Assembly: GCA_937927665.1 (NCBI GenBank)
Contig: CALBRY010000428.1
Location: 1-20,571 of the forward strand
Length of the DNA: 20,571 nucleotides
Direction of reading: 5' to 3'
From: an uncultured Chloroflexota bacterium
GTDB taxonomy: Bacteria > Chloroflexota > Anaerolineae > Aggregatilineales > Phototrophicaceae
Shown: one piece after another, positions 15,479-20,571 of the stretch
Layout: each line of letters opens with the position of its first letter
Numbering within the stretch: position 1 is the stretch's first letter
The notes under the pieces: model-generated
Seen by the model: the letters and a program-made list of their open reading frames with translations, nothing else
What the model was told of the DNA's origin: nothing
Databases searched by the model: none
Translations under genes and position numbers: made by a program

Positions 15479-16246
15479 TTATTTGCGTTCTAAGCGAGCC
15501 GCCGCCGCATCTTCACGCGCAAATCGTGCCAACAACATCCGATCCGAATCACTTAACGGCGCGGTACGCAGCAGTTCCGGACGATTGCGCCATGTCCGCC
15601 GCAGCCCATCTTCACGCCGCCAGCGCTCCACCGCCGCATGATCGCCGCCTTGCAGCACATCGGGGACAGCCAACCCGCGAAACACAGGCGGACGCGTGTA
15701 ATGCGCGCCTTCGAGAATCCCTTCTGCGTGACTATCCCGATCCGCCGCCCCCTCTGCCCCTAACACGCCGGGGATATGCCGAATCACCGCATCGACGATC
15801 ACCATTGCCGGAAGTTCGCCGCCTGTCAGCACATAATCGCCAATGCTGATCTCATCGGTGACAAGGAGTTCGCGCACCCGATCGTCAATGCCTTCATAAC
15901 GCCCGCAAAGAATCACCATTCGCTCATGTGCTGAAAGTTCAACCGCGATTTTATGGTTAAACAAGCGCCCTTGCGGTGACATCAATAAAACCGGCGTGCG
16001 TGATCCCGTAGGAGCGTCCATCAGCACGGACTCCAATGCCCGCGTGACAATATCCGGCTTCATGATCATTCCACCGCCGCCGCCGTACGGGGTATCATCT
16101 ACCGTGCGGTGCGGATCGGTTGTCCACTCGCGGATATTGTGCGTCCGCATATCGATCAGCCCGCGATCACGGGCTTTCCAGAGCATGCCTTCAGTCATTT
16201 GTCCCTCAAACATAGAGGGAAACAGGGTCAAAATGTCGATCCGCAT
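15479..16246 (-). CDS. trmD: tRNA (guanine(37)-N1)-methyltransferase TrmD
   Basis: A 255-residue protein of normal family length and layout. It methylates N1 of G37 next to the anticodon using S-adenosylmethionine, which prevents +1 frameshifting. Visible hallmarks are MRIDILTLFPSMF, HRTVDDTPYGGGGGM (46-60), MSPQGRLFN, LCGRYEGID (113-121) and EISIGDYVLTGGELPAM (132-148), the trefoil-knot SAM site. VIRHIPGVLG contains Arg156 and DSHAEGILEGAHYTRP contains Asp171, matching E. coli R154 and the general base D169. The usual ribosomal neighbours (rpsP, rimM, rplS) are not adjacent here. The ATG at 16246 has no clear ribosome site and stands only 18 bases from the divergent lipoprotein start, so its message may have a very short or absent leader, with its promoter inside the neighbouring gene. 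Confidence 0.97.
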   Translation of the reverse strand: MRIDILTLFPSMFEGQMTEGMLWKARDRGLIDMRTHNIREWTTDPHRTVDDTPYGGGGGMIMKPDIVTRALESVLMDAPTGSRTPVLLMSPQGRLFNHKIAVELSAHERMVILCGRYEGIDDRVRELLVTDEISIGDYVLTGGELPAMVIVDAVIRHIPGVLGAEGAADRDSHAEGILEGAHYTRPPVFRGLAVPDVLQGGDHAAVERWRREDGLRRTWRNRPELLRTAPLSDSDRMLLARFAREDAAAARLERK

Positions 16247-16247
16247 A

Positions 16248-16256
16248 TGCTACAAT
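16248..16256 (+). promoter_or_regulatory. Extended -10 promoter element immediately before the lipoprotein gene
   Basis: TGCTACAAT is an extended -10 (TGn plus TACAAT). Transcription would begin about 6-9 bases downstream, that is at or just before the ATG at 16265, leaving no room for a ribosome-binding site. No good -35 is present. The element sits in the 18-bp gap between two divergent start codons. Confidence 0.6.
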
Positions 16257-16264
16257 CCGAGCTT

Positions 16265-16723
16265 ATGATGCCAGAAAACACTACAGAACTTAACGCAAAC
16301 AACCGAACACGCAAAATGGTTTTGCTTTGCTTCGCCTTAACGCTGTTCGCGCTCTTGCTCTCCGCCTGCACGCTGACCGAACAATCAACCACACCGTCGA
16401 TCCCAACAGTCGAGTTTCTCTATCCACTGGATAACACCACCGTGCTTGCCGGAACAGACGTCCAGATTCAAGTGCTGGCACGCGATGAGGACGGCGCAGG
16501 AATCGCCCGCGTCGAGCTATTGGTTGATGATCAGCCGCACCAGCAGGGAACACCGGTTGAGCGTCCTTCTGTGTTGGTGTTCACGGTCGAAATGAATTGG
16601 CTTGCCGAAGGCGAAGGACTGCACGCGCTCACCGCGACGGCATACCGCGAAGATGGCACATCCAGCGCGCCGGTAACAATCCGCCTCTCGGTGATCAGCG
16701 CGACAGAAGAATCGGGCGGCTGA
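16265..16723 (+). CDS. Lipoprotein with bacterial Ig-like domain
   Basis: A 152-residue protein with a basic n-region (RTRK), a hydrophobic stretch (MVLLCFALTLFALLLSAC) and a lipobox ending at Cys35, so it is predicted to be lipid-anchored outside the membrane. Residues about 46-150 form one Ig-like beta-sandwich: VEFLYPLDNTTVLAGTDVQIQV, GIARVELLVDD, LAEGEGLHALTATAYREDG. This is the pattern of the Big_7/Big_9-type domains found in bacterial surface proteins. The ATG at 16265 (or the adjacent one at 16268) is chosen because an extended -10 sits just upstream. An open frame continues to 16109, but that would overlap trmD in antisense. Met18 is a further alternative with a shorter signal peptide. 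No ribosome site is visible, in keeping with a leaderless message. Function beyond a surface-anchored binding module is unknown. Confidence 0.8.
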   Translation: MMPENTTELNANNRTRKMVLLCFALTLFALLLSACTLTEQSTTPSIPTVEFLYPLDNTTVLAGTDVQIQVLARDEDGAGIARVELLVDDQPHQQGTPVERPSVLVFTVEMNWLAEGEGLHALTATAYREDGTSSAPVTIRLSVISATEESGG

Positions 16724-16725
16724 TA

Positions 16726-16734
16726 TGCTAAAAT
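16726..16734 (+). promoter_or_regulatory. Extended -10 promoter element for the downstream small gene
   Basis: TGCTAAAAT (TGn plus TAAAAT) lies just after the stop codon of the lipoprotein gene and 27 bases before the next ATG, giving a leader of about 20 bases that contains AGGAG. It shares ATATGCTA with the element at 16246-16253. No -35 is seen. Confidence 0.5.
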
Positions 16735-16760
16735 AAGCATCTCGCAATCAGGAGTAACCT

Positions 16761-17141
16761 ATGGCGTATCTGGTGCGGTTGGGCAAAGCACCTTCAACCA
16801 ACGACTTAACGCAAGAGGAAATCGCGCACATTAACCGTGTCTTCGATGTGACTCCGCAAACCGTCACGCTGAACGGCGTCACATTTCCGTGGGAAGAAGT
16901 CACCGAAATCGAAACCGCGCTCGCTGCCCGCACGAAAAATCCGGCGGGTTGGTTCGTCAAGAAAGTGATCTTCGGCGGCGAACGTTATCATGTCGCAATC
17001 TACGCGGGACGCTATGAGGCTGTGCTGCCCAATACATCACGCAAAATTATCGAACACATCGTGCAGACGATCGCCTACTACGCGCCGCGCAAAATCCCGT
17101 ATTCTGGCGTAGAAGGGATTTCCCCGGTCAGTGAAACATAG
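16761..17141 (+). CDS. Conserved-looking small protein of unknown function
   Basis: A 126-residue soluble protein with no signal peptide or membrane helix. AGGAG lies 6 bases before the ATG, and codon use matches neighbours, so it is very likely a real gene. The sequence has an N-terminal helix (TQEEIAHINRVFDV), a strand-rich middle (TVTLNGVTFPWEEVTEIETA, HVAIYAGRYEAVLP) and a helix (SRKIIEHIVQTIAYYAP). This could be a PH-like or similar small alpha/beta fold, in which a stretch of the type 'gvtfpWeeVteie' is reminiscent of PH-like membrane-associated domains; the likeness is weak. The 3' end overlaps the GTG start of the next gene by 11 bp, so the two are probably translated together. Confidence 0.78.
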   Translation: MAYLVRLGKAPSTNDLTQEEIAHINRVFDVTPQTVTLNGVTFPWEEVTEIETALAARTKNPAGWFVKKVIFGGERYHVAIYAGRYEAVLPNTSRKIIEHIVQTIAYYAPRKIPYSGVEGISPVSET

Positions 17142-18279
17142 CGCATCGTGGTTCCTCTGTTTTGCCTGCTCGCTGATCGTATGGGCGCATCCCGTCGCGC
17201 AGTCGCCCACCTGTGAGCCGCAGTCGGCATGGGGCGATCTTTTCTCGCTCGGCACTGCCGGGTTGAGCAGTTCGCCCGCGCTTGCCGTACTTCCTGATCG
17301 GCTTGCGGTAGCATACAGCCTATCGGACAATGACGGCGCGCATCAGGTGATCCGCTGGCTGATGAACGGAAGCCTGAACGATCCGCTCACGCTTACCCTG
17401 CCGCCGATTCAACCGCGTGGTCAGCTTGTCTTTCCCGCCGAACAAAATCGCGTCTTTCTGCTGTGGATCGATCTCGACGAAGCGACCAGTTTGCCCGCGC
17501 TGTTTTTTGCGCTGATCGAACCAACCGGAGAGATCGCGCGCGGTCCGCTTCGCCTTTCAACCGAGTATGAACGGGTCTACGATTTTCATGCCGCGCTCAC
17601 AGCGGATAATGCGCTCTGGGTGACATGGAGCGGCGCGATCCGCCGTGAGGCGAATGTCTCGCTGCGACGGATCGACGGTGACGGACGCCCCGCCACAACG
17701 CCGATTGCGCTGGCGACCGATGCACGTCATCCGGTATTGATCCCCAACACGGACGGCACACTCACACTGCTCTACGAAGACGGACGCGGCGAGAGCTTGA
17801 TCCGGGCGCGAATCGCGCAAGGCGTTCTGCTCGAATCCACACGCATCACCGGGCAGATCAGCCGCACACCGGGAACGGTGACGAACAGCGTATTCGCCGC
17901 CGCCGATGAAACCCACGAGTATATTTTCTGGAATTTAACCCGCGACGACGGGCGGCGCGAAACATGGTTTTCGGTTGGCTCGCGTGAAAGCACCTCGTAT
18001 GCCGCGCCTATCCTCTTTGAGCCGCCGTACCAGTGGGTGCGACCGCTCCCGAATGCGCGCGGAGATGTGCGCGCCGCCGTCATGGATGGCAACACAATCG
18101 GCGTGGTGACACTTCGCGCCGGAGCATTCGGCGGTTTTGAACCCGTCGTGACATGCGCCAGCGTGATCGATCCGCCCGCGCTTTATCGAGACAGCGGCGG
18201 ACGGCTGATTCTCGCATGGTCACAGCCAAACCAGAACGCCCCCGCCGACTTGTGGATGACGATTCAGCCTGAAAACTAA
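17131..18279 (+). CDS. Exported protein, probable beta-propeller-like repeats, function unknown
   Basis: A 382-residue protein starting at a GTG at 17131 inside the end of the upstream gene; no ATG is available close by, and the signal peptide (SASWFLCFACSLIVWAHPVAQ) begins right after the start. The mature part is repetitive in character: short beta-strand blocks with aromatic-containing edges recur about every 45-60 residues (LAVAYSLSDND, VFLLWIDLDE, LWVTWSGAI, LTLLYEDGRG, EYIFWNLTRDD, LILAWSQPNQ). This is the look of a sialidase/BNR-type or similar beta-propeller, although the exact Asp-box is absent and no catalytic residues can be assigned. The stop codon overlaps the convergent gene's stop by 4 bp. 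A secreted or surface binding role is inferred only. Confidence 0.75.
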   Translation: MKHSASWFLCFACSLIVWAHPVAQSPTCEPQSAWGDLFSLGTAGLSSSPALAVLPDRLAVAYSLSDNDGAHQVIRWLMNGSLNDPLTLTLPPIQPRGQLVFPAEQNRVFLLWIDLDEATSLPALFFALIEPTGEIARGPLRLSTEYERVYDFHAALTADNALWVTWSGAIRREANVSLRRIDGDGRPATTPIALATDARHPVLIPNTDGTLTLLYEDGRGESLIRARIAQGVLLESTRITGQISRTPGTVTNSVFAAADETHEYIFWNLTRDDGRRETWFSVGSRESTSYAAPILFEPPYQWVRPLPNARGDVRAAVMDGNTIGVVTLRAGAFGGFEPVVTCASVIDPPALYRDSGGRLILAWSQPNQNAPADLWMTIQPEN

Positions 18280-18608
18280 CAGGCGTTCATGCGGTCAAGG
18301 ATGTCGAGGATTTCATCAGCGGCTTCGACCAGCGCGGGTTGATCATTCAATTCACCATAACGGCGCGCGGCGCGGACGCCGCTTTCATGTACGCGGCGAA
18401 AATCGCCAACCGGAAATTGATGCGCGCCGTTTTCGTCCACAGCCAAATACCACTTGGCAAACGCCGCGTCACCCTGTTCAGCCCGGTACTGCTGCGCTTT
18501 CTTCGCCGAAGGCTGCGAATCTTTCCATTGAGTATTGCGGGCGCGTTTGCCCTCTTCTATCAATTCAATGGCGTACTTCACCGCTTCACGATTGATCGTT
18601 AAATGCAT
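18276..18608 (-). CDS. Small conserved protein of unknown function
   Basis: A 110-residue soluble protein. A G-rich ribosome site (AAGGGGGG) lies about 9 bases before the ATG at 18608. It is helical at both ends, with a central block AAFAKWYLAVDENGAHQFPVGDFRRVHESGVRAA. The pattern of W-[HY]-L, then F-P-x-GDF-x-[KR]-VH-x-x-G recalls a small family of hypothetical proteins seen in many bacteria, which I know only as uncharacterised; the resemblance is from memory. The last helix (VEAADEILDILDRM) suggests a coiled or dimerising tail. It converges tail-to-tail with the upstream plus-strand gene, sharing 4 bases. It lies 32 bases after the end of the membrane-anchored pair on the same strand, so it could be transcribed with them. 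Confidence 0.78.
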   Translation of the reverse strand: MHLTINREAVKYAIELIEEGKRARNTQWKDSQPSAKKAQQYRAEQGDAAFAKWYLAVDENGAHQFPVGDFRRVHESGVRAARRYGELNDQPALVEAADEILDILDRMNAC

Positions 18609-18640
18609 AGTGTGTATCCCCCCTTAATGCTTCGGTTGAG

Positions 18641-19564
18641 TTATTCCAGCGCCCGGAATGTCACCCGGTAGCCAATGACCGCCCGCTGACCTTCCGGCGT
18701 GGTGCAGGTGACCGCGACAAGCGGCTGCGCCAGCGGATCAGCCCGCCCCGGCATATCAAGGATATAGCTCAGGTTTTCGCTCATCTGGAAATCGGCATAT
18801 GCCGTGCCGCGTTCCGGTTTTAACCCTGTGAAGAATGTGCTTTCGCCGCCGTCCCATCGAGCGCGCACCGCTTGACCGGGAACCCCCGTCGCGCCGTTGA
18901 CTTCATAAACATACACCTCGATCAAGCCGCTGCGAGTCGAATCGCAGAAGGTCGCCGCGTTCACAAACGTGAAATCGGTCTGCGGCGGGCTGGTCGGGAT
19001 GATGAGGATATTCGGGGTCGGTGTGCCGCCCACGCCGCCATCCGGAGTCGGCGTTTTGGTATCAGGCGGGGGCAGTGTCGGTGTGCTGGTCGGCGCTTGA
19101 ATATCGACAAATGCCGTTGCCGCCGGATCATCCGCCGCGATCACTTGATCCGCGCATCCGCTGCGCCCCTGTGCCTGATAAAAGCGCATCATGGCGCGCA
19201 CGGCGCGTAATCCGCTCGCATTATCGACATACCCCGTTGTAGCAAGCTGGCACGCGATCGCCGCCATCTGCTCGATCGGGTCACCCGGAAGGCGTAAATC
19301 GATCAACTGCTGAACCGCTCCCCCGACATCGCCATCTTGGTTATAACGGAGCGCGATTGCAACCACATAGGCGGCGCGATCATCCGCGTCAAGCTGCCAT
19401 GGTGCGGTATCATATTCCTGTACAGGCTGACTCCATGCAAGCAGGAGTCCCCCCGCGATCCCGATCGACGCGCCGAGCAAAACACCAATCCATGAAACAA
19501 CACGGCGCGGGCGCTCATAGCGCCGGTTGCGGACACGATTATTGGAAGGAGAGGTTTCGCTCAT
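18641..19564 (-). CDS. Membrane-anchored protein of unknown function with Pro/Thr linker, paralogue of the gene at 19561
   Basis: A 307-residue protein with a basic cytoplasmic tail (RNRRYERPRR), one membrane helix at about 24-44, and an outer part. The juxtamembrane region (AWSQPVQEYDTAPWQLDADDRAAYVVAIALRY, then GDVGGAVQQL) matches the small protein encoded just upstream in sequence and position. A linker of PTSTPTLPPPDTKTPTP character (about 158-186) follows, typical of exported Chloroflexota proteins. The C-terminal domain (about 195-307) is beta-rich and contains two Cys (TFCDSTRSG, VAVTCTTPEG) that could form a disulfide. No enzymatic motif is visible. The start overlaps the preceding stop by 4 bp (ATGA). 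The repeating helical region suggests a short TPR-like or four-helix module; this is inference. Confidence 0.8.
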   Translation of the reverse strand: MSETSPSNNRVRNRRYERPRRVVSWIGVLLGASIGIAGGLLLAWSQPVQEYDTAPWQLDADDRAAYVVAIALRYNQDGDVGGAVQQLIDLRLPGDPIEQMAAIACQLATTGYVDNASGLRAVRAMMRFYQAQGRSGCADQVIAADDPAATAFVDIQAPTSTPTLPPPDTKTPTPDGGVGGTPTPNILIIPTSPPQTDFTFVNAATFCDSTRSGLIEVYVYEVNGATGVPGQAVRARWDGGESTFFTGLKPERGTAYADFQMSENLSYILDMPGRADPLAQPLVAVTCTTPEGQRAVIGYRVTFRALE

Positions 19565-19944
19565 GATCCCTGCCCCGGCAGCGTCACCGGACGGAACGGT
19601 TCCATCATCGGCGTCAGCCGTCCCATGCCTTCCGCCAGTACAACCAATAGCTGAATTTCCGCCACATCCCGCGATGTCGTGATATAACGCTCCGCGACTT
19701 CTTGAACATGCTGCGCGACATTCTCCACGCCCAACACGCGCAGACGTTCCACTGCTCCGGTCAAGTCGAGGTCAGCTTGATACCCCGCCGCGATCATCAC
19801 CGTGTATTCATCCTTATAGCGCTGCGCCAGATCACGCGCCGGACTATCGACATACTGCACCGGGAACGGAACCCATCCCAGATACAGCCCGATCACCAGC
19901 CCGATCACCAATGCTGCCAATAATGAGAGTAAAAACCGCTTCAT
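19561..19944 (-). CDS. Small membrane-anchored protein of unknown function, paralogue of the gene at 18641
   Basis: A 127-residue protein with a short basic start (MKR), one helix (about 4-24, FLLSLLAALVIGLVIGLYLG) and an outer helical part. The segment WVPFPVQYVDSPARDLAQRY, then KDEYTVMIAAGYQADLDLTGAVERLRVL, aligns with the same region of the next gene's product, so the two arose by duplication. Only the juxtamembrane and helical module is present here; the linker and C-terminal domain are missing. The helix could be an uncleaved anchor or a signal peptide. A possible AGGGC ribosome site lies before the ATG at 19944. A TATAAT box lies about 55 bases upstream, so this gene probably heads the unit. 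The two proteins may associate in the membrane; function unknown. Confidence 0.8.
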   Translation of the reverse strand: MKRFLLSLLAALVIGLVIGLYLGWVPFPVQYVDSPARDLAQRYKDEYTVMIAAGYQADLDLTGAVERLRVLGVENVAQHVQEVAERYITTSRDVAEIQLLVVLAEGMGRLTPMMEPFRPVTLPGQGS

Positions 19945-19998
19945 CTGCTCTGATGCCCTGCCTTGTTCGCCCGATGAATGAGTCTAAACGGCTTGCCG

Positions 19999-20004
19999 AT
20001 TATA
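19999..20004 (-). promoter_or_regulatory. Candidate -10 for the membrane-protein pair
   Basis: A perfect TATAAT on the minus strand (ATTATA at 19999-20004) lies 55 bases upstream of the ATG at 19944. No good -35 is visible at 16-18 bases. The expected leader is about 48 bases. Confidence 0.5.
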
Positions 20005-20084
20005 CGCTATCTCAAAGTTGTACCGCTGTCCGCCAAGAATTCATGATAATTTCAAATCGTGTTCAGCTTCTCCATGTAGATTAC

Positions 20085-20092
20085 GCTAAACT
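20085..20092 (+). promoter_or_regulatory. Weak candidate -10 for mscL
   Basis: GCTAAACT, preceded by TTAC, lies about 84 bases upstream of the chosen mscL start. It is a weaker version of the GCTAWWAT element seen at other plus-strand genes here. No clear -35 accompanies it. Confidence 0.25.
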
Positions 20093-20175
20093 GAAGACGT
20101 AACGGCAGACACATATTCTGCCGCGCATCGTTTCACGAACGATTCGGTCAGCATCACATGAAAGGCTCGCACACC

Positions 20176-20571
20176 ATGTTGAAAGAATTTCGTGAGTTTA
20201 TCCTGAAGGGCAACGCGCTCGATCTCGCTGTCGGTGTCATCATCGGCGCGGCATTCTCGGCAGTGGTCAATTCGGTCGTCGCCGATCTGTTCACCCCGCT
20301 GATCGGTTTGTTCGGCGGAGTCCGCTTTGATGATATTTTCATTCTGCTGCGCGAAGGCACACCCGCCGCACCGTATGCCACCCTCGAAGCCGCCCGCGCC
20401 GCCGGAGCGATTACGCTCAACGTCGGCTTATTCTTAAATACCCTTGTGAACCTGTTGATCATCGGGTTCGTCTTATTCCTCGTCATCCGGTCGATCAACC
20501 GCATGAGCGCCAGCCGCAAAAAGACAGAAGCGGCAGCACCACCCGCGCCCGATCCGTCCGCCGTGCGTGAG
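20176..20571 (+). CDS. mscL: Large-conductance mechanosensitive channel MscL, 3' end cut by window edge
   Basis: The plus strand reads open from 20176 to the window end (132 codons, no stop). The product opens MLKEFREFILKGNALDLAVG, then VIIGAAFSAVVNSVVADLFTPLIGLFGG, the N-terminal helix and pore-lining TM1 of MscL. A periplasmic loop follows, then ITLNVGLFLNTLVNLLIIG and FVLFLVIRSINRMS, which is TM2 with the conserved RxINR-type end. A basic, Ala/Pro-rich tail (SRKKTEAAAPPAPDPS) leads into the missing C-terminal helix. MscL is a homopentamer in the inner membrane that opens at high tension to release solutes in osmotic downshock. The second ATG (20176) is chosen because family members begin at MLKEF and AAAGG lies 10 bases upstream; an ATG at 20158 would add six residues. 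It is divergent from the membrane-protein pair. Confidence 0.95.
   Translation, partial: MLKEFREFILKGNALDLAVGVIIGAAFSAVVNSVVADLFTPLIGLFGGVRFDDIFILLREGTPAAPYATLEAARAAGAITLNVGLFLNTLVNLLIIGFVLFLVIRSINRMSASRKKTEAAAPPAPDPSAVRE

Noticed and set aside
16109..16264. Upstream extension of the lipoprotein frame
   Set aside because: It would overlap trmD in antisense for about 138 bases and would bury the signal peptide in the middle of the protein.
20154..20519. Minus-strand open frame at the right edge
   Set aside because: Antisense of mscL, whose family sequence is unmistakable on the plus strand.

Overview
The window looks like chromosomal DNA of a moderately GC-rich, free-living bacterium, most likely a member of the Chloroflexota (Anaerolineae-like). 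This rests on style rather than a marker gene: a very large soluble GAF/PAS histidine kinase with the repeated YHAH...LAAGAG GAF subfamily, a zinc-ribbon plus FHA protein, a Roadblock/LC7 protein, TPTP-type linkers in exported proteins and GTG-started overlapping genes. trmD and mscL are the two universally recognisable housekeeping genes. I saw no mobile element, CRISPR array, tRNA or rRNA, and no gene-free stretch longer than about 230 bases.

Left part (1-9639), all on the minus strand, transcription running leftward. A 1462-residue cytosolic histidine kinase is followed by a threonine synthase fused to two receiver domains, two stand-alone receivers, a GNAT acetyltransferase, a LuxR-type regulator with a degenerate receiver, and the start of an HtrA/DegP-like protease cut by the window edge. 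The kinase has no receiver of its own. The four intact receivers downstream (two single-domain, two fused to the enzyme) are its obvious candidate partners. The most unusual object in the window is the PLP enzyme that carries the two receivers, suggesting direct phosphorylation control of an amino-acid biosynthetic enzyme, or an enzyme domain used as a signalling scaffold.

Middle (9640-14940). A divergent regulatory region with a near-palindrome separates the kinase from a plus-strand exported protein with two related modules. A perfect bidirectional terminator ends both that gene and a convergent GT-C (GT39/PMT-like) membrane glycosyltransferase. Divergent from the latter is a plus-strand protein with Pro/Ala-rich 30-bp repeats, a CxxC zinc ribbon and a C-terminal FHA domain, closed by another intrinsic terminator.

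Right part (14941-20571). A minus-strand Roadblock/LC7 protein with a clear sigma70-like promoter is followed by trmD. trmD is divergent, by only 18 bp, from a lipoprotein with an Ig-like domain that may be read from a leaderless mRNA. Next come two plus-strand genes of unknown function that overlap by 11 bp, a convergent small conserved gene, a minus-strand pair of paralogous membrane-anchored proteins overlapping by 4 bp, and finally the start of mscL, nearly complete at the right edge. Several plus-strand genes here share an extended -10 element of the form (T/C)GCTAWWAT.
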